A stretch of DNA of 55,188 nucleotides from Psilocybe azurescens (GCA_023853785.1 JAJIRX010000161.1:1-55188), one strand, 5' to 3'. Shown: positions 12,057 to 23,582, numbered from the stretch's first letter. Notes: a model not told the origin generated them from the sequence alone. Numbers and translations are program-made.

Positions 12057-12581
12057 CAAAGCATACCAAGAAGGACAAGAGGGACTGCAACTAATGCTGC
12101 GCCCGCAGCGTTAAGGGAATTGGCGGCGCCTGTTGGCGTCGTGGAAGGGGCACTGGGCGAGCCAGATCCGGAAGACGAGCCTGTCGAGGAGGTACTATTG
12201 CCAGTTGGCGTGGGGCTAGTGGGGGTTGAAGAGGCCGCGCTGTTAGATCCAGTGACAGATACCGAGACGCTGACACTCTTGGAAATAGACGTGCTCTTTG
12301 GAGACGGGAGACAGAGACACTGATGCTCGCGGACGATGAGCTGCTGTCATGATCACTTGTGCTGGAGCTGCTGGAGGCAGTGCTAGAAATTTGAACGTTG
12401 TCAATTGCTTTCGACTGCCATTGCAGTACCAGAACTCATACCCAGGTACACCGCTAGGAGTGATGTGACTGTGAATGGAGACACTCGAGCTGCCAGCTGA
12501 TGAGCTTGAACTGGACGATCCCTGTCCCAGTGCAGCAAGAGTCATCATGGACAAGACGATGGCAAGGGAAAATGGGCGCAT
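12057..12581 (-). CDS. Ser-rich GPI-anchored cell-surface protein
   Basis: Small secreted protein likely attached to the plasma membrane or wall. The ATG at 12581 begins a signal peptide, MRPFSLAIVLSMMTLAALG, followed by a Ser-rich stretch. A 59-bp intron (12441-12383) joins SGVPG to TASSSSSTSDHD. The C-terminus, read to the stop at 12057-12059, is a Ser/Thr/Pro/Gly tract ending in AALVAVPLVLLGML, a typical GPI-attachment signal: small residues, then a hydrophobic tail. The upstream Ser-rich frame and the tail frame differ by two bases. Shortening the runs at 12297-12299 (TTT) and 12306-12308 (GGG) by one base each restores a continuous Ser/Val repeat. No catalytic domain is visible. It lies tandem to and downstream of KRE6/SKN1. 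Confidence 0.7.
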
Positions 12582-12935
12582 TTTGAACAGATACCGACTA
12601 TTGTGGGGGTAAAAGTGAAAGTGAAGAGTAAATCTTGACAGCAACCAGTTGGACCCTCCTCATATTTATAGGCTTACGAAGAGGGTGTCTTCTGTCGGTT
12701 ACAACTGACCGACGTCAGAAAAGTCCAAGTGAACATGGAAGCTGAAACGTGAAGACTCTATATTTATATGCGATGGATGTGCGGAATGATGCAAGAAGTA
12801 CCAATACATGTCCAATGAAATCTATTTCTGGTGGAGGAAGGAAATTACCGAATTGTTGTTTACCGGGGTGTCCGTGCTGTATCATGTAAAAGCGGGCAAC
12901 AGATATTATGTGTGAGATGTAGAAGTGGGCAGGCC
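12582..12935. promoter_or_regulatory. 5' region of the GPI-protein gene / 3' region of KRE6
   Basis: A spacer between two minus-strand genes containing the short promoter of the GPI-anchored protein gene, with TATTTATA-like sequence near 12662 and 12760. Function of these boxes is inferred only from position. Confidence 0.3.
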
Positions 12936-15833
12936 TTAACATGTCCCGCCGTTCTTGAGCCGATTCTTTGGCCACGGTTGGCCTGCGTCGGTCCAAGTAG
13001 ATATATTGAAGTTAGCATAAGCATCTGCGTATCTAAAAATATAACAATGTCAGAAATAATTGTCTCGGTTATTTATAACTGGCAGAAAGCAGGAACATGA
13101 ACTGACGTGTCTATGTATTGAGCTGTCGGGAAATCTTGTGGATCGCAGCCAATGTTCAGAGAGTCCTTGGGTTGATATACGCGAACATAATCGATGCTCA
13201 TTGTCGCCGGGAATGTCAACATATCAAGGTCAAGTTGAGCAAAGTTGGTTGAGAAACCGAGATTCGCAATGATGTACTAAAATCTGATTAGCCACACGTC
13301 AATGGAATAGAAGGCATCCATCAGTACGAACCATAGGTTCTTGTGGAATTGGCCTTGCGCTAATTTCGGTCTGAGTGTCTGAGCCCATGCCGTCTGCCCG
13401 AATGGACCATTCGGCTTTCCCATCGTTGATCCAGGTAATGTAGGACTGGTCAAAGCTAATAAAGCAGGAGCTGAGATGGATACACTGAGGCCTCGTATGC
13501 ATATCCTGACTTACCCAGGCTTATACTCGAAGCCATAAACAGCGAAGCACTGCGTCTTTAGCTCGTAGCAATCTTGGTTTGCAAGGGACAGGCCACTGGT
13601 TGTTTGTTGGTAGACCCCTGAATTATTGCAACACCCTCGATTAGTCCGGTCAAAGGTTAACTCTGATGCCACTTACCGCCTTTATACGAGTTTAGAACGG
13701 TCTTTGTTGTGTCGTAAATGTGCAAATTGTCAGTGGTATTTTTCCAATTGTAGGCTGCCTAGGGAGTGTATGAGTCAGTAACTCCGATGTCTATTCAGTT
13801 CTCTGATGTAGCGCGAATATGAAATACATTGAAAGGTGCCCATTGCGCTGATAGTGACACCTAACATGTGGCACTTAGCGGGGATTACTTGATAGACGTA
13901 TATTGACATGTTACAGACCTTTCCTCCATCAGATTCTACGGTTGCCTCAAGAATGTCAATTTCGGGAGCCGATCTTCCTACATAGCTTCCATCCGTTCTC
14001 ATAGGGCCTGGATGCGACTCTCCAGGACATGTACAAGCAGCTAAGATAAAAAACGTTAGCATAAATTAATCCGTGCTCGGAATCAACTCATTCTCACAAA
14101 GACGCTGTCCGGGCAAAAACGACTAGATCCAAGATAGTGGTAAGCCTATTATTAGAAAGATAATTAATGGAAGCGCCCTACTAAAACACCATCCTTGGTA
14201 GGATCGCCATTCTGTAGTGCGGCAGCGGGAGTTTCTGTTCCGGGGTGGGTCTGATTCGGCAGGGTTCCGACGTCGCAGGAGTCGTACGAATAAGGCCACT
14301 AGAGCATTTGACTGGTCAGTTGAAACGGAATGCAATCTGCCATTAAAGAGAACATACCATGCCGTCCAGACTTGCGCCAAAACCGGCACGTCCTATACAG
14401 TTGTATTAAATAAATATCAAGTTAAATTCATGTTGAAGTCGAAGGCGTTCTAACCTAAATTTCCCATTGTCCAACTATGGTATAGCAAGGTCATTAGTAC
14501 CGTTTGTTGAACCGATGGAAGACTAGAAACGAAAGCCTACACAGCTGGCCATAGCCCACTATTAAAGAAGGGCGCTTAGCCAGCAGTTTATTCGGTATTC
14601 AAAGATATACTAATGACATACCTGACGGCATTTGATCCTGGGAGAGTAACGGCAGCTGGAAGAAATACAAATGTTCGTCGACGTTGGGGCAACTAAATAA
14701 ACTTGAGCTTACTCTCAATTAGACCACCAGTAAAACAGAATTTATTCCTGCGCCATAAATCATCGTGAGCTCATTTAAACTAATAGGAAGACTTACCATG
14801 ACTGGAGCTAATGAGTCATGAAAGAGTCCAATAAGCTTGCTGAGACGAAGACGAAGACAATACACACGTACCATGCCCGAGCGATACGTCAAGTCGTGAT
14901 TGTCAATAGGATTAACCTTCTCAATCTTAATCCGCAATGCGCCATTTTGAGTCGTTACTGTAGAGCCATGAGCTCACAAAAGGTGCATCGAATAAGATTG
15001 TTTACTTTGACCCGGGTCGTACCACTCCAAATCGTTCTATGGGAAATGGTTAGATTCAGAACTCAAACTCGATTCGAGCATCTCAATGATAACGAGGAAG
15101 CCCGAAATAGGCGCGTACCGTTCCCCAATAATGCAAATCCACAGCCTCCCACCACGGATCATCTCCAGGATAAAAAGATCTTCCGTCCGTATTGAACTCA
15201 TCAGAGAACACCAGCACCCATTCTTCCCCTGAATCAAAGGAGGTGCGCGTGTATGCCTCCTTCGGCGTGTCGAGATCAATTAACTGGAAGTTCCCGGACA
15301 TAATGGGCACTTGTCCAGTCGCGTTAGTTCCTCCCAAGTTGAAACCACCCTGGGTGGTTTGTAGCGTCCCCCTTGAAGTGCATGATAATGGGATAACCTG
15401 GCTGAGAGTTCAGCGAACCGTGGCCCGAACGAACGAAGAAAGGTAACTCGTGAACTGACCCGCACTTATTGAGAATAAGAAAAGGATCAATATCGTCAGA
15501 GGCCAGAAAAAAACTTACAATAATGTCAACATCCCAGAACACAGTATGAACAAACATCCCAAATTCTCCAATCCACGGGAAGTGAATATCCGACCGCCCC
15601 TATCGACCTTTAGGTCGCGAACCGGGTCCGGATTATGAAGAATATCGTCCGGTTCACTGGCGTGCATGTCGATGGGCATTCCCCAAGCCTTCGGCGAAGG
15701 CCCTAGATAAAACTTTGAAGGAAGCATTTAGTGAAATGAAAAGGTCGTGCGCTGGTACGTGTAGGTAATGCCTACATACCTTCTTCGATACGGAATCCTT
15801 TTTGAAAGATTGCAGTATCATGCCTCTTGTCAT
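12936..15833 (-). CDS. KRE6: KRE6/SKN1-type beta-1,6-glucan synthesis-associated protein (GH16 fold)
   Basis: Type II membrane glycosidase/transglycosidase-like protein needed for beta-1,6-glucan of the cell wall, acting in the secretory pathway and at the plasma membrane. Order from the N-terminus: cytosolic [15 protein letters not shown]; transmembrane segment [15 protein letters not shown] continuing [10 protein letters not shown]; lumenal [35 protein letters not shown] (about 15180-15240); [26 protein letters not shown]; the GH16 catalytic motif PEIDILEAT with E-x-D-x-x-E (about 13950-13980); and [20 protein letters not shown] near the end. It stops at 12936-12938 after KNGGTC. Introns are numerous. 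A 5-nt microexon (15460-15464) is needed to complete the membrane segment. One extra base in the CCC at 15333-15335 breaks the frame before GGTNATG. The 5' end is uncertain: coding is secure from about 15700, and the ATG at 15833 is one option. Confidence 0.92.
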
Positions 15834-16900
15834 TTAAAAGCTCTAAGAGTAACGACGCACCATAGGATGTCACCTGCAATACGTCGTATTGGCGTTGACT
15901 TCAAGTGGCTGCAATGGCCACTCAGGGGCTAACAGCTGTAAAAAGGAAAGGTTGAAGGATACGTCAACGACGTTGGTGCTTCCGAGAATCGTAAGACCAG
16001 AATAAAAGAATGGATAGAGTTGAGCAAAAGAATGTCAGAGATGAAAGGAGCAGTCGAAGAGTGAGAAGGAACAAGATGGCTGAATAACTCAAACAACCTC
16101 TTCGCAGCGATGGAGCCTTGCGTGTTAGCACCGCGGCTAAACTTGAAAGTCCTAAAAATAATTGACGGCTATCACTGAAATATTACATCCATGCGAAGCC
16201 GTACTCGGCTGTCACTGACTTAACGTACGGCCTCGAATATCGCAAGACACGACATATGTAAAGGTCAAGTCAGAGAGCCAGCAGGGTTGAGGTGGCACTA
16301 GCGCCTAAGAAAAGCCTGGGGTGGCAGCGTAATTTCTCCCTAGAAGTATAAATTCGTTCAAGTCATTTTCTTCAAATTCAAGCAGGAGCTACTGCACATC
16401 GAGAAATTTAAGTTCCCTTTCATTGGGCCTGCAAGGGATCAAAAACTTGGAATGTAATCATCTTAGTATAGAAAACAAGGAACTTCCAGAAAAATACCCA
16501 CGTAATTTTAGTTTTAGGGCACTTCTTTTCGTCATACAAGTCTCCCAGGGTCCAATTTGAATAGTGATCGGCAAGCGGCGGGAACTAGACTGCGGTCACG
16601 AAGGAAGCTCTTGAGGTCTCCAGCAGAAAATTTTCAGGGAAGGGTGATCAGCATTGGAGCCCTGAGGCTGGCGGCCTTGCGCGACGATCATCAATCATCA
16701 CCGTGATTCATGACACGGAAAGTTGCGGTCAACGATTATAGAACATTGTATGTGCATTCCCTGTTGCAGCTTGCTTCTTTTATACATACGTACAATTTAA
16801 ATGGCCATCATCTGCATATCCAAGCACTGTCTTTTCTCCTTCCCAAACGATTTCTCTCGTCTGGAGACAACGTCCTTCCGGTTCGCGTATGTGACATACC
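15834..16900. other. Spacer between KRE6 and ADE13
   Basis: Contains the presumed KRE6 promoter, including pyrimidine-rich sequence on the minus strand at about 15990-16090, and the ADE13 3' flank. A short Leu-rich open stretch on the minus strand near 15860-15990 could be an upstream KRE6 exon, but no ATG or clear homology supports it. Confidence 0.35.
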
Positions 16901-18968
16901 TCAGACGTGCAGGTCGACCTTCCTGCTCTTCGCAATCGCAGTCTTGATCTCGGGATCCTCCAAAGCAGGCTGCACCCATTTCTCCAGGAACGAATCGACC
17001 TGTTCGGGGCACGGCCGATAAAGCTCGCTGGGTCCAACAAAGAGTCGAGCTCGTCCTTAATCGGGTTGAAGTACGGGTCTGCGCGGATGCGTTCGATCAA
17101 GTCGTTCTCAAGTCCGAGTTGCTTGACTTGGTGGCCTGCTTCGTGGGATAGGACCTGTGTTTCGGTTTTCAAAGGTATCAGCATCCGAGATGGAGTGATG
17201 TGCGATAGAACAAAAAAAAAAATTAATGAGAAGGGGAAAAGTAAGAAAAGACTCACGCGAATCTTCTCGTGCGCTTCCTGACGATCGCCGCCTTTCTTGA
17301 CGAGGGCCATGATGACGTTCTCAGTAGCCATGAAGGGCAACTCCTGCGAGATGCGGCGGGCTATAACCTTGGGGTACACTACCAGTCCCTCAGAGACGTT
17401 CTGCAACGTGGAGAGGACGATGTCGGCAGTCAAGAACGCTTCTGGCAGCGTGATGCGACGATTTGCGCTGCGGAGAGTGAGATTTTCGTGTTAGATCGTG
17501 TGTCTTAACCTCTTGATTATGGATGATGGGAAAAATCCCGTGAACGCACCTGTCGTCCAGTGTCCTCTCGAACCACTGTATGCTGGAGGTCATGAGCGCG
17601 TTCTGGTGCAGAACCATCAAGTGTCTAGCCAGACTGCAAACGCGCTCGGAGCGCATGGGGTTGCGCTTGTACGCCATGGCGGACGATCCGATCTGCGTTG
17701 ACTCGAAAGGCTCCTCAATTTCCTAATGCGAATGGGTGTCAGAATTAATATAAATCTTAGAAAATATAAACATTCACCTTCAAGTTGGCCAGGAGACGGA
17801 TATCAGTGGCGATCTTGTGCGCTGTTGCTCCGAGGGAGGCGAGAGGAGCCAAAACATCAGCGTCGATCTTTCGCGAGTAGGTTTGCGAGGTCACCGGATA
17901 TGCGTATTCGAATCCAGAGAGCTTGGTGACGAGTTCATCGAGTTCTTCAACCTGTGGCGGATATAAGAAACCAATGAAATAGTATTGAGGTTATTGATCA
18001 TACACACCTTTTGGTGATCTCCGTCGAACAAAGCCAAAAAGCTGGCCTGGGTACCGGTAGTACCTTTCACACCACGGAAGCCGATATCGTCTCGCACGCG
18101 CTTAAGGTTCCTCAGATCCCACAGCAGCTCCTATACGCCAGTGAGTATTCATTGAGTGACATTCACAGCGAACGAACCTGGATCCAGAGAGTCGCCCTCT
18201 TTCCGACAGTCGTCAACTGTGCAGGTTGGAAGTGTGTGAATCCTAGAGTAGGAAGATCGCGGTACTGGGCAGCAAACGCTGAGAGACGCGAAATGAGAAT
18301 GCCGAGGCCGCGAATGAGGTATCCAAGTCCTTCGCGGAGAAAAATTAGGTCGGCGTTGCTGCAAAAGCACTCGCATAAGAATAATGTAGCTTATCGCAAT
18401 ATAAAGAGAAAGATACATACTCGGTGACGTAACAGGAGGTGGCCCCCAGATGGATGATTCCAGCAGCAGCAGGGGCGACTTGGCCGAATGTGTGGACGTG
18501 TGCCATCACATCGTGTCTGCGCTTCTTTTCTTCAATGGCTGCGATTTCGAATTGCTCGGGAGTAAGATTCTAGACAAAGTTAGGTTATGGAAAGAGAGTT
18601 TCATAAGATGGCTCAACGCACCAAGTTGGCCTCCATCTGCTCGATCGCTTCCTCGGAAATAGGAAGTCCGAGTTGTTTCTCTGCGATGGCGAGGTTCAGC
18701 CATAGAGCTCTCCAGGTGTAGAAGCGTTTCTACGCGTTCCCCAAAACCCGATATCAGTTTTTCTGGACTTCTTGAATTCGTCCCCAGCTCCGTGAGAGGG
18801 TAACCGATGAACTCACAGCAGGAGAAAAGAGATTGGCCATCTCCTTGCTCGCATAGCGGCTACCAAAGAAAACCCCGTCAGAACACAGTTCCAAAATATA
18901 ACGACCTTGAACAGGATTCGCACTACACACCTCGACAGTGGAGTCTGATATGTCTCGAAAGCCTCCAT
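16901..18968 (-). CDS. ADE13: Adenylosuccinate lyase
   Basis: Cytosolic homotetrameric enzyme of purine synthesis. It cleaves SAICAR to AICAR plus fumarate and adenylosuccinate to AMP plus fumarate. ATG at 18968 gives [20 protein letters not shown]. The conserved core includes [20 protein letters not shown] (about 18450-18515), [20 protein letters not shown] (about 18180-18240), [19 protein letters not shown] (about 18010-18075) and the fumarate-lyase signature [16 protein letters not shown], whose loop carries the catalytic Ser (about 17640-17690). The protein ends [12 protein letters not shown] with stop at 16901-16903. About nine exons are joined by short introns. One base is missing near 17005: FIGRAP should continue [11 protein letters not shown] but shifts frame at a CCCCG run. 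Because this is normally an essential single-copy gene, that break is probably a sequence error. Confidence 0.95.
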
Positions 18969-19305
18969 TGCGTCTGTCTGTCTGTCCGGTGGCTTAAGTT
19001 TTGGGGTTCAGAATCCTAGTTAGCGTAGAATTCCTGTCAGTAATATGGCTTCGTAATATACTCAGAGGAAAATATACTTACAGGAGGATGAACTGAACAA
19101 GAGAGGGAGAATGCTGAGAATGTTGAACAATTTTAGGGTTTGTTCGATAATCTAATCTCAGTCTGGGGTTTCTAAAATCACGCGTAACTTATGTGTGCGG
19201 TTGTGGTGACCGGTAACCGGTCGGAGATGCGTCCGACCGACTCCGACGAGCTGCCAGTTTTGCAGTTTGAGTCTGTTTGACCGTCATCCATGCCAGTGTG
19301 TCGTT
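18969..19305. promoter_or_regulatory. ADE13 promoter region
   Basis: Upstream flank of ADE13 on the minus strand. Nothing specific is recognised apart from GC-rich direct repeats of ACCGGT/CCGAC type near 19208-19240. Confidence 0.3.
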
Positions 19306-19494
19306 GACGCGCTCATCCATGGGTCGTTTTCGTAAAATATCCTGATCTTGCTCCACCTACAGGTTTATTGGTTTTCGGTTTCTTTTCTGTACGAGTAGAT
19401 GTGGGCTATCCAGGTAAGTGAAGATTTTATACTTATTCTACCGTCTGTACGGATTTTTATTTGCGTTGTAATTTGTATTGTTATCTTCTCCAAT
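19306..19494 (+). repeat. Left arm of a ~190-bp inverted repeat (duplicated exon end)
   Basis: This arm is the inverted, diverged copy of 19759-19959. It conserves a coding-like stretch (right arm HPWVVFIKHRDIAPSKGYWF, left arm HPWVVFVKYPDLAPPTG) and the splice-donor context CAGGTAAGTG. The left copy has an in-frame TAG and one extra T, so it is not a working exon. Confidence 0.8.
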
Positions 19495-19758
19495 GCTATC
19501 CATGTTAAATGTCTGAACAATTTTAGCGAGGTACTTAGGTAAGTGCCGGTAAGGTTCGTCTACTTCTGTGATGGGGACTTTGATACTGAAGCACCTTTTT
19601 GTAGGATGGGGAAAGGGAGCGCTCAAGTTTGAAGAGTAGAGGTGTGTATCAGGAAGATTAGGAATGGAGGTATGTTACAATATACATACTATCGTCGTAA
19701 TGTTTTCTTCCTCTGCACTATACAGCCACAAAGAATTAAAACCACGAAACGTGAATGA

Positions 19759-19959
19759 CATTGGAGAAGACAACAACACAAATTACAACGCAAATAAAGC
19801 AAGCAAATCCGTACAGTCACAACGGTACAATACGTATAAAATCCTCACTTACCTGGATGGCTACCGTCCACTTGTACAGAAAAGAAACCGAAAACCAATA
19901 ACCTTTAGATGGAGCAATATCACGATGTTTTATGAAAACGACCCATGGATGAGCGCGTC
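19759..19959 (-). repeat. Right arm of the inverted repeat, overlapping a gene's last recognised exon
   Basis: Reverse complement of the left arm with roughly 80-85% identity by eye and about 265 bp of unique sequence between the arms. It overlaps the C-terminal coding part of the Pro/Ser/His-rich gene and its following splice donor. A transcript crossing both arms could fold into a long hairpin. Confidence 0.8.
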
Positions 19960-21006
19960 CCAGGCACTCTTCGACTGCAGTGTCTGTAGGAACTTGGCGC
20001 GTGGTGTCCCCCTCCCCGGATTGCGACCCAGCTTCGGTTTGTACGTGCATGGCGTCGCTGCCTTCTACGGTGCCTGCACCCGCTAGACTGGCGATGGTAC
20101 TTCCCTCCCTTGTTTGGATGTAACGGTGCGATCGATGGTCGGACGGGTTTCACCTCTCCGTTGCCCGATATCCCACCTTCGTTAACGTTGCTATCGCTGT
20201 GTGGCCCGGCCAACATTGCGGGAGGGAGAGGTTCGACGTCCGGTACGGTAGAGAGCACCATATGGGAACCGACTGCCGTACCAATCCCAGTATGCGGCGA
20301 TGGATGCCCAGAGTTAGGAGCAGAATTGTGCGCACTTTCAACAGGAGAGTTAGAGCTGGACGAGGACTATCCGATGAAACCAGTGAGCATTTTTCTCTGT
20401 ACGCCGCATGAAAACAAAAGAGACTGACTGAACGACCCAGCTTCGAGGGAGGCAGCGGGTGTGGGTGTGGGTGCCCATGATAAGGGTAGTGCGGATGGAG
20501 GTGCTCAGACGAATTGGGTCCGTGTCCAGCCGCTATATACGGCGACGCTGTCGGCGGAGTTCCTGCAGGCGTTTGTGCACCTGAGACGGGGCCAGATAGC
20601 CAGGGACTAGGATGCGCCGGGGTCGCTGCACCGGACGACGATCGCGAGGGAGGGAAGGATGGGAGGACGTTTCTTGCCGGTAGGAAAAGGCGCAGCGAAA
20701 AGCGACAGGACTCAGCGAACGTCCCTTTGTTCCTCAAAGAAAGAGGCAAAGAAGGTACTTACGGGGGTCAAAATGCTGCCCAGGGCAAGCCGCAGAGCCT
20801 CTCTATGCTGCTGTTGCGCTTTCGCAGTTGCGAGCTGGTCTCCCGGTGTTGATCCCCCGGGAGTAGGCCCCATTGGCATGGGCTCCGAAGGGCGCCTTTG
20901 AACCTGGATCGGCTGTACATTGGACAAAATCAGTCAACCGTTGCATGATTCCAATGCATCGCAGAACTAGTGGGAGTGGAGCACCAACGACGTGGGATTG
21001 CGGCAT
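19817..21006 (-). CDS. Pro/Ser/His-rich hypothetical protein
   Basis: Function not recognised. The ATG at 21006 starts MPQSH; an intron of about 90 bp links it to PIQVQRRPSEPMPMGPTPGG and then to AKAQQQHREALRLALGSIL, the only helical segment. The next exon is low complexity: SRSSSGAATPAHPSPW, PAGTPPTASPYIAAGHGPNS, and a His/Pro tract HPHYPYHGHPHPHP. A further exon has SAHNSAPNSGHPSP, EPLPPAMLAGPHSDS and PVRPSIAPLHPNK. One base must be removed in the run CCCTCCC at 20103-20109 to continue into STIASLAGAGTVEGSDAMHV and the C-terminal HPWVVFIKHRDIAP. The stop given at 19817 lies just after a strong donor (CAGGTAAGTG), so a further exon is likely. The disordered composition suggests a regulatory or scaffold protein, but that is a guess. 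Confidence 0.55.
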
Positions 21007-22707
21007 TTAATGCCAGATCTTGCAGCGATCTCGAAGATGCTCCGCTACAGTAGGCAAAAGTGCTCTGAAGGATGACTAAAGGCGATCAAACTTACCATAA
21101 CGAAAGTATCTGGCTCTACTTTTCTCTCAATAGCTCGACACTGGCTGTAATCGACCAATGGAACGTTAGAGGTGAGTGAAACCTCTAAGCTGCGACAGGT
21201 TGCAACGAGGTGTGTGTTGTTGTTGTCGACAAGACAGTGGAAAGTGCCAAAAGAATCGCAACACTCTTTATATAAGTAGGTTCTCTGTTACAGAAGCGTG
21301 CCAGCAGCAAGGATCAAATGGAACAGTTGATGTATCCAGATAGGGAGGTGTAGGTTGTCAGCCAAACGGCCGTTAGGATGACGGAAACCGCACTGCCATC
21401 ACCACATGACAAATTCCCCGCATTTGTGCACCTAACCCGGAAAGAGATAAGATCGATTAGATATCTTCCCCATGTCTTGATGTCCTTGGCGAGAAACATA
21501 TCCCCTTGGCGCAATAAATTCACAATTCGACCTGATATGACTGGCTAGCCGCGATGTAAGATGATAAACGTAGGCACTCACATCGAGAAAGAGCCCTGAG
21601 TAAAGACCTCTATAAATAGGTAAAATCTCCTGCGAGATGTACATGTACTCTATGAACCGAATCACTACGCCCGTAGTGTAACGCTAGATAGGCGAATTTT
21701 TGATAAGACCATTCCTTTGGCATCTTAAGCCGATGTTTCGCCTACATGTACTTTCCAAGCTCCGGTGTTTCGTAAGAGATCCCAAAGCGGGTTCTACACC
21801 CACTCCGAGGAATCTGCATTAGCTTTTCCGGCTTCTATGGTCAATTATATCATATCCAGTGCCGATCATCATCACCGATTCGTTCATTGGCGTCGGAATA
21901 GGATAGAATAGGATCCGTTCGAACGTGCTACTTAGGAGGTATGTAACAAACTTGAGCATCCGATATTGAACCATAACCACGCAGATTTAAAGCCCTGCTA
22001 ATTTAAAGGCGACACTAGGTCCCTTTTTGAAATTATTCACTACCATTACACTCATTGTTCATTTTCATGCGCAAAACATGTTGTGGCGAATACGTGATTT
22101 TTGTAACTCCTTGATCTTATCTTTTGCTCTACTATCTTATCTTTCACTTTTCAGTCATCCCTTTGTACCCCTGTATCATGCTTCGTCATCATTCCCATTC
22201 TCTCCTCCTTTGCTCCCTGACTGCTGTAATACTATGTCATATCCTTGTAATTACTCCCCTTCTGCAGTGCCTACTCCTCTAGCTCCATAGTCTACTCGAT
22301 GTATATAGAACACCGTTTTGTATTACAGTGTAATACAAAACAAACTCTACCTTTCAGACTGTCTACCGCTTCTAACAAACTAATCACCTCTCAACCTCTC
22401 ACAATCTATTCTCGTGTGGCAATACTCTCATCACGAAAGGTGAGCTATCGTCACATATATTTTGCCCCATATTAAGAATCTGAACGGGCACCCTAGACTT
22501 ACCTCAGACAAACCTCGAGTATCGTATTAAAATCGCCGCCTGTCGGCCTGACATCATTCGAGCAAGACTTTTTGTCGTCAAGGTCTTATAAAATCTTTTC
22601 TATCGCCCAAACTTGAAACTACATAGACCCGTAAAACCTGCGGTCTTGTGTACAGTCCAATCGAATCTTTCATCTACACACCTCATCACAGCGTCTTACT
22701 TTCGATA
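21007..22707. other. Long intergenic region
   Basis: The divergent region between the Pro/Ser/His-rich gene (-) and the small gene at 22708 (+). Short ORFs are present but have no family-like features. Pyrimidine-rich blocks lie at about 22110-22260 and 22340-22400. A 27-bp palindrome sits at 22315-22341. Confidence 0.4.
22315..22341. repeat. 12-bp perfect inverted repeat with 3-nt centre
   Basis: GTTTTGTATTAC, then AGT, then GTAATACAAAAC. It lies about 370 bp upstream of the small gene starting at 22708. It could be a dimeric transcription-factor site or a hairpin; no assignment is possible from sequence alone. Confidence 0.6.
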
Positions 22708-23091
22708 ATGCCACGAGTCAACGACACCGACAGCAGCTTTAAAAAGACCGAGCAGGTGGTGGGCCGTCCTGCGACCACAGACCACAATATTAACGACGAG
22801 TACTTCCGTCAGCCCCCTACCAATCATGTACGTTCCAGTTTCTTGTTATATTTTAGACTCAAAGAGTTAATGCGGGGATACGTTTCACGCAACCAGAATG
22901 AGGGAAACGCTCTTGATATCAATGGGAGACAGTATGTTAGCCGCGACGATATGAAGCGCGAAGAACGTGAATCCAAATTCGCCACAACTGGTGCGACCAG
23001 GATCACGAAGACAGATGAGTTGGCGGAGTCTGTGTCTCAAGACGATTCTCTTGGTCGCAGAACCACCTACCAAGACGTTGACGAGCTCTAG
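22708..23091 (+). CDS. Small hydrophilic hypothetical protein
   Basis: ATG at 22708 begins MPRVNDTDSSFKKTEQVVGR and the stop is at 23089-23091. The continuous frame is 128 codons, but 22828-22896 starts GTACGT and ends CAACCAG and is exactly 69 nt, so it is probably an in-frame intron. Removing it joins FRQPPTNH to NEGNALDINGRQYVSRDDMK. The product is charged, with no signal peptide or membrane segment, and resembles no family I recognise. The upstream pyrimidine-rich region supports a real promoter. Confidence 0.45.
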   Translation: MPRVNDTDSSFKKTEQVVGRPATTDHNINDEYFRQPPTNHVRSSFLLYFRLKELMRGYVSRNQNEGNALDINGRQYVSRDDMKREERESKFATTGATRITKTDELAESVSQDDSLGRRTTYQDVDEL

Positions 23092-23582
23092 CGGCGAGAA
23101 AGAAGTGATCGCACCATCTTTATGGGAACTCCATCTGTATGTCTTGTATCGTGTACTATTTATTTATTGTGTACAGAAATTTGATTTACCGTTTCGTTGT
23201 TCCAATTTTGGACGACCGCTCTTTGACGGCCTCATTATGCACGCAAGCTAAACTGTCTAATTATCTGAAGGTAAAGCTATTTTCATGGTAATATTTAACC
23301 CCCTTATTCTGGTCGATGCGGTTGAGACCTGCTACAGAGACCGTTCCATCAAGGCCCCTTTGAATATAGGAGGCTATTTTTGGAACACGCGTGTGTCGCA
23401 AAGGTCTGACTGAGACCGCCATTGTTTGCTTTAGCTTATTCTCCTCGTTGTCCGCTGAGCCGTCTACTAACGTGAATACAACGAGCTACTGCAATTTTTG
23501 TCACGCGAACGCTACGTTATAAAAAGCCTTCAACCCTGAACGCCCCACCTGACAGCCACCTCTGGCATTAGTCTCTTTAACC
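23092..23582. other. Intergenic spacer
   Basis: No gene or repeat recognised. TATAAAAAG at about 23518-23526, some 60 bp before the next ATG, is a plausible TATA box for the ankyrin/MYND gene. Confidence 0.4.

Noticed and set aside
12006..12323. Plus-strand ORF rich in Ala/Val/Glu/Pro
   Set aside because: It is the antisense shadow of the Ser/Thr/Pro-rich tail of the GPI-anchored protein on the minus strand.
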